Positions 26,451-38,700 of a stretch of 64,000 nucleotides of DNA are shown in pieces (position 1 is the first letter of the stretch; every line of letters begins with the position of its first letter). The DNA is from Ectocarpus siliculosus (taxonomy: Eukaryota > Sar > Phaeophyceae > Ectocarpales > Ectocarpaceae), in the NCBI GenBank assembly GCA_000310025.1, contig FN649728.1, forward strand, positions 6,973,197-7,037,196. Reading direction: 5' to 3'. Below the pieces are notes generated by a model. That model did not search any database and was not told the origin of the DNA. It worked only from the letters and a program-made list of their open reading frames with translations. Made by a program: the position numbers and the translations under genes.

Positions 26451-26653
26451 GGCGACGACGAAGCCAAGCTCGACGGCCGGCGAGGGTGGAGGGCGAGGAA
26501 CAGGGGTGGAAAAGCGATGGCACCCTGCTTCCACACGCCATTCTGGACCTGGTACAACCCCTTACCGCCGTGAGGCTGTGGATGACTCTGATGCTGGCGG
26601 AGAAGGGTCTACGAAGATATTTTCGCACATCTCGAAGGGGGGTCGATTTTCCG
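26437..26653 (+). other. Candidate exon, unassigned
   Basis: A frame reading LLPHAILDLVQPLTAVRLW runs into a good donor (CCG/GTGAGT at 26653). The Leu-Pro start followed by an amphipathic helix vaguely recalls F-box or similar adaptor domains, but no partner exon is recognisable. A second frame beginning at ATG 26449 is open to 26709. Function unknown. Confidence 0.25.
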
Positions 26654-27705
26654 GTGAGTACCCGTGGAATTCGTCGTCTCTCAAGCTGGCTGAGTCGGCC
26701 AAGCCATGAGAGTGGTTCATCGCGTTGGCTGAGTTGGGATACCCATGGCGGTCGTTCCTCACGGTGGCAGATACGGTAAAGGCATGGAATCCATTCCTCG
26801 TACTAACTGCGGGGGTTCGCCGTATCATGTCTCGCCTTGGCTACGTTGGAATGGTAAAACCATCGAACTCTCGTTCCGTGTATCGCTAGGTCCGGAGTCT
26901 GTGCAACCCGTGACAAGAGCTCTGTCAGCGCCCGGGGGGCGTTGGAAGTGTTGTTGGCTTGTGAGAGCGGCGGGGGTGCAAAGGATGTTTTCCCACTTCC
27001 GATAGGAGCTCTTGCGTCGGAGAGAATGCTGCACAGCAGCAACGTAAATACTGCGAATATGTAACGGATAATGGAATAGGGTGGTGATGATGACAACGAT
27101 GATATAAAACAGAATGACAGGCTAGCCTTGGGCAAAAAACGCCGGTGTAGATCAGTACCTCAAACACCCGGGGCGTTAAGGCTACGCCAGGTGCCTCACA
27201 AAAAAGATAAGAGGGAATGGAGATTCGGAAACGATACAATCTGAACCTAGATTGAGGAGTTTTTTTGACAGAAACAGCTCTGTACGGGGAGGATATAAAA
27301 AAGACAGAAAAATCGTCTTTTCGGTAAAGTCTTGGGCCGTAGATCGAAAATCAAACTGTGCCCAATTCAAAACCTTTTGCCATGTTTATGGCGAAAGAAA
27401 ACACCGAGCGAACCAGCTTGATTCGCGAGTAGTCCGTTTGTTGATTGGGGATACAAGCTTGGAGAACGCCGGCAACGCGTCGAAGAACCCAAAGACCCGT
27501 CAGTTTGGTCAAATTTCGGGCTGCTGCAAGCGTCTTCGTGCCTACAGTTGACAAGAACATCTCTAGAGTTGTTTCTGGTTACCGGGTGCTGCTGTCAAGG
27601 CATGCGACGCCACTCTCACACAAGCTCCGGCACTTTCGAGCGGTGTGGTTGAGCTTGGGCAGCTGCTGAAGCGCACTTTTCTGCGGTTGTTGACCAAATA
27701 TAATG

Positions 27706-27961
27706 ACCCGCCATCAGCCGTAGTAGAAGCTTGAAGGCTTCCCCGCCGCTCATGCCCTGCTTGAATTGGGTTTGAACCTGCCTTCGCGTTCGTAGTCTGC
27801 CTTGCCTCGGTCAGTGAGGTTGGGAGCTTCTGGAGCCGAAGCCCCTGACCTCACCGATGACGGCAGTGTGGACTACGAACCCAAGGGGTAGGTGGAAGTA
27901 ACCCAAGCAAGACGTGAGCAGAGGAAAAGCCTTCAAGCTTCTTCTACGACTCATGGCGGGC
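27706..27961. repeat. Imperfect foldback (inverted repeat), about 255 bp
   Basis: The left arm begins ACCCGCCATCAGCCGTAGTA and continues with GAAGCTTGAAGGCTT. The right arm, read on the other strand, begins GCCCGCCATGAGTCGTAGAA and continues with GAAGCTTGAAGGCTT. Further matched blocks are GTTCGTAGTC and GGTGAGGT/AGTGAGGT near the centre (about 27830). It could be a foldback MITE or an expressed long hairpin. Confidence 0.8.
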
Positions 27962-30278
27962 AAACGACCTCTGCGGGAGGATTGTGTTGGAGGTACAGCA
28001 CGTTGGATGTACAGCATATCCACTGATGTATTCTATTTTTCTTCAGCACTGACTTGTAGCATATATAGTGGATTGTGTACATCCAACAGATTGTGTTCAT
28101 ATCGCAACATTGGAAGCAGCTCGATCTCGCGCTACAAGACCATACTCATAGACTACGCCGCACGACGGGTTGCTCAAGCTGGTTTGATTTCTCCAAAAAT
28201 ATGTATGCATACGGGTTTGTGTCTCCTAGGACTTAGCGGGAAAGGGGAGAATATGGAGTGTACAGTATTCGGCGGGAGCACCGTCCGTGTCTTTTTTTCA
28301 CCTAGCACTTTTTTACTTCGGCTTCTCCAGCAGCGCTCCGACGGGCGGGATTTGGTGTGCAACTGTTGTTTTATCCGCAGCAGCACATACCAGTGCGTTT
28401 CGGGTGGGTGCGCCCCGGGATTCATGTCCACCGCTGGAACAACCACGGTGCATTTTTTATTTTTTTATTTTTGGAGTTTGCTTTCGCGCACGGGTGCGTA
28501 CGCGTGGTGTACACCTCCCCAAGCATACCCCGCGCCACGGTCGATGTTGAAGCAGGGTGCCGGAGGACGCGCGTCCGTCTTCGAAGCCGGCCACGCCTGC
28601 CTCTGAAATTTCGAGTGCACCACTCCAGAAAATCATACTTTACGCAACGCTCGTTCCTCATTTGATAAGCGCGAGCATGCCAACAGGGAATCACAGGTTT
28701 TTAGAGCGGGTAGTGCTCAAGTTCCACCATTCGAACCCTGAATTTCTTTACCACCTGTTTTCGTGAAGGCGGTGGCGCGTTCTTCACGGAAACATGTAGC
28801 CGCCGGTAGCGCCAAGCCCAACAGAGCCAATTTGTCCAAAGCATGGTGTTTCTGTCATGCTGCTGTAGTGCCTAACGCACACGTTATGCTCTTGGTGGTG
28901 CGTCAAAATATTCAGATCGTGGAGAGCGAGAGGGAACGTCGATCGTCCTTCTCCCGGAAGCCGGCCCTGGTTGCCGAGCCTTGGTTCCCTACACTGCAAG
29001 CCCGGCGAGGTCAAGACTGCCGCTTCCAGCCCACCCTCCCCTGCTGGCGTTGCCGCCCTCGCTAGGGTGTGACGCTCCTTCTCTGTATTCGTCGTGTTCT
29101 CTGTCCTCCTGTAACAGCTCTTCTTCCTCTCCCAACGGCTCTTTCAAGGGGGGTGCGGCTCGCCGTGTGGACATCCCGCTCGAGGTGTTTCCCATCGCTT
29201 TCCAGGCAAGGGGTTCCGCCGTTTGACGTTAGGGGTACCGTCGTTCGAATGTTCTTTATAATTTTTTTGTGGATGGTCCGCTCTCTTCGCGTTGTTTCCG
29301 TCTGCCTCGTTTTTTTCTTCCAAAGAAAATCGAGCGAGGACCCGCCCCCGCCCCCCTCCAACTTGTGCGAATACGCGTAACCCCCGTGCCCGCCCGCTTC
29401 GCCAGCATTCTGCGGAGCATAGCTATGTTTCCCCGGTTCGTTTACCCCCAAGCCAACTCTGCTCCCCCACCCGTCCCTCCCGCCACCCGCACCCTCTGCT
29501 GCTGCATGCGCTGGACGTGGCTCATGCAAATGCAAAAAAAAACGTGCTGTTCCCACCAAACAACCGACATGAATCTGAACGACCACGGCAAATCAGTACA
29601 TGGACGCGTTGACCTTGTGCACGGTGTCGAGCGTCTCTCGAGAGTGGAAAAAGCAGGGGAATGACGATCAGTACTGGAGACACCTGTGCCGTGCTAGGTG
29701 AGATGAAAGAGGGCTGCCGCTGCGAGGTTCTCGTGCGAACGTGGGATTCAAAAACAACGGCGTTTGTTGCTGGAATTTCTCTTGATCGTTCGCCGTTCCT
29801 CCCGGGTGGTGTTGTGCACCGGAGACGCCTGTATCACCCCGCCCCGAGAGGCGTATGCTCTGACGCTATCCGAGGTTTGCATGGGAGTGGAGTATTTTGG
29901 GTTGTTTCGGGATATAGTGTGTGCTGTTCTCGTCTTCTCGAGGAGCACGGTGCCTCACGAGGCGCGCCAGTGACGTAGTCTCACTCGCACATACATGGTG
30001 AAATGAAGCTGCACGGGAAAGGCATACCTATCTACTTTTGGATGGGATAAAAGTCGATACATTGCGCGGCGTTCGAGTAGACATGTTGTGTGCAGCTGCC
30101 TGGTCGACCCAACAATACTCATCACTGGCTACACTCCCCAGTCCACTTATACCGCCACGTTTCCGGGAAACCGGGTCCGTCGACAACGCTGCTCTCTCGG
30201 CATAAAACGCCGTGGTCATGCGGTTCTCCGATTCGTCGAACCTTCCGGCGTTCTTCCGTGATATTTTCCGGGGATCAG

Positions 30279-30373
30279 GTTCAATGTGATCCCCGACGCC
30301 TTCGCTCCCCCTCCGGACCCCATCAAGCGGCTCTACCAGCTCCAGCACGGGTCGTTTAAAGCCATGTGTAGAG
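30279..30373 (+). other. Candidate exon, unassigned
   Basis: Between an acceptor-like GGGATCAG and a good donor (G/GTGAGA) lies a frame including VIPDAFAPPPDPIKRLYQLQ, with composition unlike the surrounding repeats. A possible downstream terminal exon (ending TAA at 31821-31823) is too weak to join. Function unknown. Confidence 0.3.
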
Positions 30374-30436
30374 GTGAGATGGAGAGGCCATGTGTAGAGG
30401 CGGGGGGGGGGGGCGGAAGCACGGGGAGGCAGGGAC

Positions 30437-30439
<3 letters not shown>

Positions 30440-30492
<53 letters not shown>
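30440..30492. repeat. (GA)n microsatellite
   Basis: A pure GA run of about 26 units, followed by interrupted GA-rich sequence to about 30540. Confidence 0.95.
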
Positions 30493-30497
<5 letters not shown>

Positions 30498-32037
30498 CAC
30501 GCGCCGAGACAGAGAGAGAAGAGAGAGGAGAGAGATAGACTGACGAGAGAGAAGTCCAAGGGCCATTGTTTTCATGTAGATAGCGGCGTATCCGATTGGA
30601 CGTTTGGATGTGGAGGAAGACGATGTCATGTTTTGAGTGTAGGCGTACATTCCCCCTGGTTCATCAAGGTACGCTGCTTGATCCACAGAGTTTTTTTTTC
30701 CTTGCGAACACCAGCTGTAAGCGTGTCTTCCTCTTCTCAACGGCTGTGTACAGAACGGCCCTGTGATAAAGAAACATCAACACTCGAAGATCGATATCTT
30801 ACTGTTTCGTCGCCAACGTTTAGCACACGTTATTGTGTGCTACCAGAATGTACCGGTGTAGGATCCACCGCGGAGCTATGTTAAGTCCATTTTCTTAGTT
30901 TTCGTAATAAAGTGAGCAGCTACACATGGATGTCATCGCCCAATACCGAAAATTCCAAAAAAAAAACACCCGACCATCACACGTATATGCATACGAACGT
31001 CCACATGTCCAGATTGAAAATGCTGATGAGAACAAACTCGTGCACTGCTGTTCACATCTTTGGTTACATCATCATTGATTTATAAGTTTCATCTTATTAA
31101 CAACGGGGTAGTCCTTATCTGTTCGCTCGCTCAATACTGCGGAAGGTGCTTGTTATATTTTGCTGGCACGATATCTTGTCGAAGATCACATAATGTTGCC
31201 CACCTCGGTCACATCTCATGTTATCTCATGTTCTGAATTGATTGATGGACGGGAAGTATTAAACATGCTCTGATTCCACGGCGCGTAACGTCGGCGATGT
31301 GAGTCAAGCCACGCGTGGTGAATACTCGAGGACACCCGGCAACTGTCTTCGGAGCGCGGGGTCCAGCCACTCTTGTTTCTTGCAGAAGCAATGTGGTCCT
31401 TGCTACATTCAGGACTTCGCCAAACCATCATGTTCAAAGCACCAGCCTGTTGCAAATCTGGACTACTAACACCCGTTGACCTCAACAGCGGCACCGCAGG
31501 TTGCGCAAATCGCACACACGGGGTATCTCATTAGCTTGGGCCGGTCCTACTCCGTAGCTTGTCCAACAGCTTGCGCGTTGCGCGGTGACCGACCTGACTC
31601 ACGCCGTTTGTGACACTGCTGTTACTCTCTCTCTCTCTCTCAGCCATTCACCTTGTTTTCTTTTCTTTTTTTTGCTGTTTGCACCCCCTATCGTGCCAAC
31701 CCTCTCGTCGTCGAAAACGAAGGAGACCGTCGGCATGGGCTCCATTCCGGCGCCCCCCCGGTCATCCCTAGGCACACGTCAGCGCAGCTGCTGGTGGGAC
31801 TCTTGGCGTCCAACATTGCGTAAAACAATGTCGAAAGACTGCCCGTGGACCCTGAATACGTCGCTCAAATTCTTGTGTATAGTGGAAGAAGCGATGATTG
31901 ATCGGTGGTGGGAGAAGGTGGTTGCGGGTCTTTACCTGGGTACCAAAGTCGTAGTTGTGGGTCTCCCTGTGTGTTCAAACTATAATAGAGAAGACTCATG
32001 ACGGCGTGCCCACGATTTGTGTGTGAAAAATTGTGTC

Positions 32038-32083
32038 GGAGAGAGAGAGAGAGTGAAGAGAGAGAGAAGAGAGAAAGAGAGAA

Positions 32084-32167
<84 letters not shown>
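32038..32167. repeat. (GA)n microsatellite, about 130 bp
   Basis: An interrupted GA/GAAA run becoming pure GA for its last 80 or so bases. It gives spurious Arg-Glu and Ser-Leu ORFs on the two strands. Confidence 0.95.
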
Positions 32168-32168
<1 letters not shown>

Positions 32169-33298
32169 ACCTGTGTACCGTGCAACTACATGGTGCCTGT
32201 TAGAGAGACGTGTTCACGCGTCTCGAGAAGAGTGACACGGGCGAAGGGACAACGCCGGCGTGACCCCTCCCGCTCTGCTGGCTGCTTGTGTCACCACCCC
32301 TCCAGTATCATACATGTAAGAGCGTGTTCTCGGGTTCCTTCCATTCGTGTCCTCCTGTAGAGCTGTGGTGTGTGCCTAATTTTTGTTTTAGTTGTTTGCG
32401 GAAATATCATCATGTGTACGGAAACACACGCACGCATGAGTTCCAGTGATGAGTGTGCCCCACGTGTGTGTGTTCAGCGTTTCCTACGGAGTTTGGGGCG
32501 GAACGGGAGATCATGTTTTTTATGCTACAGCAGTAGTCGCTTCTCGAGTGTTCTCAAAGAAGTTACACCAAGGAATTTTTGTTTTTTGTTCGCGTGGAGA
32601 AATTCCCCATGTATATCAAAAGCATGTAGCACGTGGTTATTCAGTGCTCAAGCTGTGTAATACGATAGCGATGATAGTACATATGCATAGCAGCAGCATT
32701 TTGGGGCGGGAGAGCGGAAGAATTAGGCTGCTTGTCCCTTCTCGAGTGTTTTCGCAGGAGCCCCAACCCTGGGCTCACGTCTTGTAGCTTGTAAAACCGG
32801 TGTTTTCCCACGCTTTGTGGACACTGGAAGAAGTGTAGGGAGTGTCACGCGTTGTAGGTATGCGTGTTCGCGTTCAGAGAGCGCGGTCGCACGGGAGAGG
32901 GGTACGGGAGGAAGGCCAAACCACATAGTTTTTCTCCTTCCGGTATTATGAAGGGCGGTCGGTGGTAAAGGGCTGTCTGCTGTGTTTCGCGCAAGACAGT
33001 ATTCTGCCTGGAGGCCACACTTTAGCTTTTGCAGGGAGAGCATCCATTGCCCCAGAACCCCCCTGGCAAGGAAGGGAAAGACTCTTCGTGTTGTTATTTC
33101 TCCTCCACAGTAGGTTGGTATGTCTTCCATTGTTTTCCAAAGGCTTATCAGTAGATACACAGCGTTCAGGTAAGCTCGTCTACATGGGGGGGGGGGTCCG
33201 GTGTTTGGCGGCTATTTGTGAATGGGTGTTGTCTCTGTTTTTGTATGTAGCGTGCCTGATTGCTGGCCTATTGTTCCGCGTAAGGTCGTTCGTTCCTC

Positions 33299-33412
33299 AT
33301 GTCCCGAGTTGTAAGGACGGCTTTGGAGATGGATGTCCTTGCGTTTACATCGGAACTGGTAGAACAGCAACAACAACAACGACGACGACATGCAAGAAGT
33401 GACTCAACTGAG
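33299..33412 (+). other. Candidate first exon, unassigned
   Basis: ATG 33299 opens a frame MSRVVRTALEMDVLAFTSEL followed by a Gln-run and an Arg/His-rich tail, ending in front of the strong donor GAG/GTAGGT at 33413. No following exon could be recognised. Function unknown. Confidence 0.25.
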
Positions 33413-33824
33413 GTAGGTGTCGTACGAACTGCTAGCGATGCAGGAGAGAGGGGCGCCCGGCAGAGTTCCTTGGGACGCGAAAAAGGTAGAATCGGGTATC
33501 ATCGTAGGCGTCAGCTCTCTAAACCCCTTAGTCTATTGGTCGGCCCCGATTCTCGCCGACGGTGATCGGTTCAGCATATCCCATTTTCATTTTACCGTCG
33601 CCCATGCTACAGTTCTGGCCACACTCTTCTTGATGGAGACGTCCGGACTTCGCACACAGTGCTCTCGTCTCATCACCTGCTTCACGAGAGGTGTGCAGTT
33701 GATTGAGCCTTGTCGGCGTCAAAATGCTGATGTTATAGGTGCAGTTTACAAAAGTTAAAAAAAAATCCAACACATGTGCACCACGGAGTGGCATGTTTTC
33801 TCGCCTTCGAACTGTACGGACAGC

Positions 33825-34306
33825 GCCCCCCCCCCCCCCGGCAAAATCCTCCCCCCTGTGGAGTCCCAAATTAAGACACCCCCCCCGTCCAAAAATTGGC
33901 AGCCCCCAAAAAACCAAAACAAAACCCGCAAGGGGTTTTTCCCAAAAAATTTTGACATTGCACAAAATCCTGATCCCCAAAAGGGGTTGGACCAAAATTG
34001 CCCCCCGGGCTTGGGGGAAAAATAACAAAAAAATGTTTTTTAATCCCCCGGGCCAACAAAGGCACACCAAAAAATCCCCCTTCGCGCCGCTTGGGGGCCC
34101 TCCCGAATGGCAACTACAACACCTCACCAGTTGTATTTTCCCCCCCCGGGGGGGGGGTAACCAAAATCAACAACTCCTTTTTTTCCGGAAGGAAGAAACT
34201 GGGAAGGGGTGGCCCGAGTACCTGCGCTTCTCGGCCATGACATCCGGCCCAAAACATTAAATCTCCTTTTTCCCCCCCCGGTCCCCGCAGAAAAAAACAA
34301 AAAAAA
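33825..34306. other. Low-quality duplicate of the sequence right of the gap (assembly artefact)
   Basis: This stretch is a smeared copy of 34407-34870: shared anchors occur in the same order and spacing (CGGCAAAATCC, CATTGCACA, CAACTACAACACCTCAC, GCGCTTCT then GGCCATGACATC, CCGCAGAAAAA), but the bases between them are replaced by C- and A-homopolymers. This is how poor Sanger base calls at a read end look, not how DNA diverges. Confidence 0.85.
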
Positions 34307-34406
34307 NNNNNNNNNNNNNNNNNNNNNNNNNNNNNNNNNNNNNNNNNNNNNNNNNNNNNNNNNNNNNNNNNNNNNNNNNNNNNNNNNNNNNNNNNNNNNN
34401 NNNNNN
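34307..34406. other. Assembly gap, 100 N
   Basis: Exactly 100 unknown bases, a conventional placeholder length. Since both flanks carry the same sequence, the gap is probably artefactual. Confidence 1.
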
Positions 34407-35049
34407 CCCCCCGGCAAAATCCATCCTCCATGTGACGTCACAAACTAAGCTACGCTCGCAGTCTAAAGATTGACAGCACCAAAAAACCGAACACAAAGCC
34501 AGCAAGGATTTTATCCGAAGACATTGAGACATTGCACAGACTCGTGATCGCCAAACAGGTCTCGACCAGAATTGCCACTCGGCGCTTGGCGGAAAACTAC
34601 GATAGACGTGTTTATGACTCCCACGGTCGAGCAATGGCACACGAACAACTCCACGTTCGCGCGCTTGTAGGCCATCACGATTGTCAACTACAACACCTCA
34701 CAGTTGTATTCACACAGCCAGTGGAGTGGTACACGAAATCAACAATCTCGTTTTTTCAGGAAAGGAAGAGACTGGGAGGGCGTGCACGGAGTACGTGCGC
34801 TTCTAGGCCATGACATCTGCCACAATCATTTAATTCTCCTTTTCACGCCGCTGTCACCGCAGAAAAATCAAGACAAAGCTCGCAGGAACACTGCTGTCAT
34901 GGTGGCTAGCCTTTCGAGTGTCATCGAACCACAATCAATCGTATACTCTACATGGCGATTTCAACGCTAACCCCGGCTTGTCATGGCATGCAACTGACTC
35001 GTTCTCCGAGCCACTCTTGACGTTCTTGGGAAGAAGGCAAACAGCTATT

Positions 35050-35396
35050 GGATGGAGGTAAATTTCATCAAAAACTCTTCGTCTACAGATGGAACACTTT
35101 CTGGGCAAACTGCTCTCAAAGAGCTGCATGTACGCATAAAAGAAAATCGCTTAAGAAGGCAAGGCAAACCTCGATGGAGGTTGAGTTCATCAGAAACAGT
35201 TACAGGTGGAATCTCTACATGCGCACGACGGTTGAACTCCTCTCAAAGCGCTGCATGTACGTAAAAAGACAAACATCGCCGAGCAAGGCAAACTTGGATG
35301 GAGGTGAAGCTCATCAGAAACAATCATAGGTGGAACACGCTGCATGCGCGCGAAGGTCGGACTCCTCTCAAAGCGCTGCATGCACGTATAAAAACA
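35050..35396. repeat. Tandem repeat, unit about 123 bp, nearly three copies
   Basis: Copies begin at about 35050, 35172 and 35296. Each starts GATGGAGGT, followed by TTCATCA(G/A)AAAC or a close variant, GGTGGAA and CTCTCAAAGCGCTGCATG. Divergence between copies is roughly 20-25% by eye. Confidence 0.8.
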
Positions 35397-35785
35397 TGTG
35401 ACCAATCATATTCAACCAAAAAAGCACCTCCGACCCCCCTCTCTACAACCCTACTGCAATGCAACTATGAACCAGACGTCGAGTCTAATTGGTGAGGGAA
35501 CGTACTACTAGGGGTTCGTTTCTCGGAAGCCTCATCTACTGGGGACAATCAGAGGAAGTTAAAGACGGTAAGAACATACACAGCAGTACATCACACCAAA
35601 GCCAAAACCAAACTAACACGTTCGGGGTAAATTCTTGCAGCTGTGTACACTTTTGCCGAGTCGATACTAAACACACCGCCATCACTGAACGACAAGAGGA
35701 AACCATTGCAGCACCACCAGTAACTGAAAGGAGGCGGTCATCATGCGGCGGGGTGGTGGTGAAATTGCGCCGCCATCAGACCCCC

Positions 35786-38700
35786 TCACGATCCCGGCTC
35801 GTCCACAGGCGGCACGCCAGCAGCAGGCGACACCGCCCCCCGTGGCGACGGACCCCGGGATTCCTCGACAGCCTTCGCCACCTCGGCTTCCACGAGAGCG
35901 GCCACGCTCGCCTCCAACCCCACCCTCAGACTCTCGACGCTGCGAGCCACGCTTCGCTCTAGCTCCGCGATCTGGTCCTTCAGGTCAGCGTCCACGGACT
36001 TGAGGAGAGCGAGGACGGCCTCGCCCCGACCCCTCCCGGCCTCGTCCAGGTGGTTCCGCGCGCGTATGATTTCCTCCAACGTTACCGTTTGGTTCTGCTC
36101 GCCTTGCCCCTGCGCGAGGCCGTCGGGCATGGTGGGGTTCTCTAGCTGCGCCCAGATCTCCGCAACGCTGGAGCCGGCGGCGTGACGTCCCCCGGGGGAG
36201 GCGTTCCCCCGTCGCAGCATGTCAGCGACAATGACGTCACTACAGGCGGACGGCGAACCGGCGGTGGACGCGCCGCCGGAACCAGCAGCGGAGGGTCGAC
36301 GCGGAACTCTCCTACCGCTGCCGTCTTCCCCTCCGTTCCCGCCGCAAAGCGCAGCCGCCAGCGTCTTGAGCGTCAGCGCCGCGAGCCCCAGTCCGGAGCG
36401 GACCCAGAACCACGACAGGACGAAGGGCAGGGCGAAGACGTGGAGGACAACAACAACGGAGCTGCAGGCCACCGCGACGGTTAGCGACCTCCCGGTGTAG
36501 GTGGCCCTCCTCCAGGCGGTCAGGACCGCCATCGGCGCCGACGCCGCCCAGAGGCCCCACGCGATCAGGATCGCCGGAGAGCCGAGCGTCAGCCAGAAGA
36601 CTCCCACGCTGAACTCGCGCATGATCTTGGGGCAGGTCTTGGTGCCGAGCAGGCCGTCGACCCCCCTCGCCACGAGACCCACGGCGATCTGGGGCAGGTT
36701 GAACGGGGAGGGGAGGACGTCGCTGTCGACGATGCGGACGTAGAGCTTCATGATGCGGACCTTGGACTCGCGGAAGGCGATGTCTTGCTGCTCGTCGACC
36801 TTCGCGTGCTCGGTGCTGGCAGAGGGGGAGGGGGGGGGGGGAGGAGAGAGAGAGCTGATACCAAGAGACCAGACACCAACAGCAGCGGAGGCTTTCTAGT
36901 GAAAACTTGCGGCGAAATCCTGAAATAAAGAACCAAACGGCTGCTTGGTTGCACTTGTACATTGAAGATCACAGTGAGCTCTGATCTGGCTTCGCCATTG
37001 GGTAGGGTCTGTAGGGCAAGCTGGCGTCATATTCTTGGTACAGCCGTTGGGAAACTAGAGGCGTTTTACTCGAACCCCTTCAATGAACACGACTCGCAGA
37101 GACCCCCCCCTCCGATGGTTCCACTCGAAACAACCGCCAGGCAGCGAAACGAAAAAGGAAGGCCTACACGGTACGGGGTGGACCACGACAAGGCAACGCT
37201 CTGACCAAGCGTTTCCTACCCCATCTCCACTGTCGCTGTGAACACGCAAATAACGACGCAGCAAACTGCATCCCTGGAAGCGGAGGCATGACCACACGTT
37301 CGCGCCAGGTGATGCGGCAAAACGAAAAACGCGCGTCTTCACCAAAAACAGCAATTTTGTGCTAAAACCAAGAGCAACGACACCAACGACACCTACGACA
37401 CCAACAACAACAACGACGACGGCAAACACCGACGGGCGTTTTCCTTACCTCAGCACCGCGATAAGAAGGTTAAGGAGCATGACGGCCACCACGGTCAGGT
37501 AGACGACAAGGAGAACCCGGGCGACATCTCTGTACACACTGTCTTCGTAGATCTCCGAGAACACGCTCACCTCGCCGAGCATGGCTTTGAAAACGTCCAA
37601 CCAAACCTGGCGACACCACGGGCGGGGGCGTGGAGGAGGGACACGGGGGAGGGACGTAGCAGCACGGTACAAACGAGAAAAAGGGATGACGAGACACGTG
37701 CAGGAGCTGCCGTTAAACCCCGGGTTTAACGTCCCGGAGCGCCGAGGCAAGAGGTGAAACTGAGGGCGTCAGGCCCTAAAGAACACCGTGTGTGCCTCGC
37801 TACAGGTGCGCTCGGCACGTTTTAGTGTCGATGCCCTCACAGTCCGGAAAGGTTTCTGGCATGTGCCCGAGAATATCAACAACGAAGAGAACGACGACCA
37901 CGACGACGAAGAGAACGACGACCACGACCACGACCACGACGACCACGACCACGACCAACACCAACATTAACAACGAGCTTACGGCGGTGCAAGACTCACG
38001 TCGCCGTACGACTTGGCCTCCTCGAACAGGGCGTAGAAGCTCACGGTGAAACCCATCATGATCGTCCCGAGAACCAGGGCGAACTGGAGCATCTCCCCAA
38101 ACAAGATGGTCATCATCTGCGTTCGGGTGGGAGGGGCGCAGGACGAAAGCAGAGTGTGCCAATAGCACCACGAGACAACCGTTCGGCGGCGGCGGCGGCG
38201 GCGGCGACGGCAGGGGTCCCCGCAGGTGCCGCCAGCGCTATTGTACAAGGGCGGAAGCTATTGTACCCTGTGCTTTGTCTCAAACATAACTACAAACATA
38301 ACCCTCTCACGGGGGCGCGCAGTCAGCGGTGGGAGCACCAAAGGAGACCCCGCACCCCCCCCCCGCCCCCTCCCCCGCGCCCGATCGATGAACGACGCTT
38401 CTCATAACATCCTCCCCGTCGTTTTTCTCAGTACATAAGCAAACATACTGGATAAAGTATAGAAACGGCTAAGTTGGGGTTGGGGTTAAGGTCTGCGTGC
38501 CCCCTGTCTGGGCGTTTTTCGTAATCCCCCTACTCTCGTTGCGTAGGAAATCCTTTCTGGGAAAGCGGTCGCCCATTACCTGTCTTGAGATTGATAGACC
38601 GTTCCGGTCTCCGCTTAGGACCTTCCGACACCACACCACATCACACATACACACGCACGCGCCGAGACGATGACTGATGACTGATGACAACGTCTTGGTG

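Larger units (their letters stand above)
23626..35785. other. Intergenic region, microsatellites and weak candidate exons
   Basis: About 12 kb with no gene I can assemble. It contains a foldback element (27706-27961), GA/CT microsatellites, a pyrimidine-rich minisatellite (26270-26450), an assembly gap with a false duplicate beside it, and a 123-bp tandem repeat. Isolated exon-like frames at about 26437-26653, 30279-30373 and 33299-33412 are listed separately. Confidence 0.5.

Noticed and set aside
28690-28760. Possible tRNA (CATTCGAACCCTG resembles a T-arm)
   Set aside because: No acceptor stem, D-arm or anticodon arm can be folded around it.
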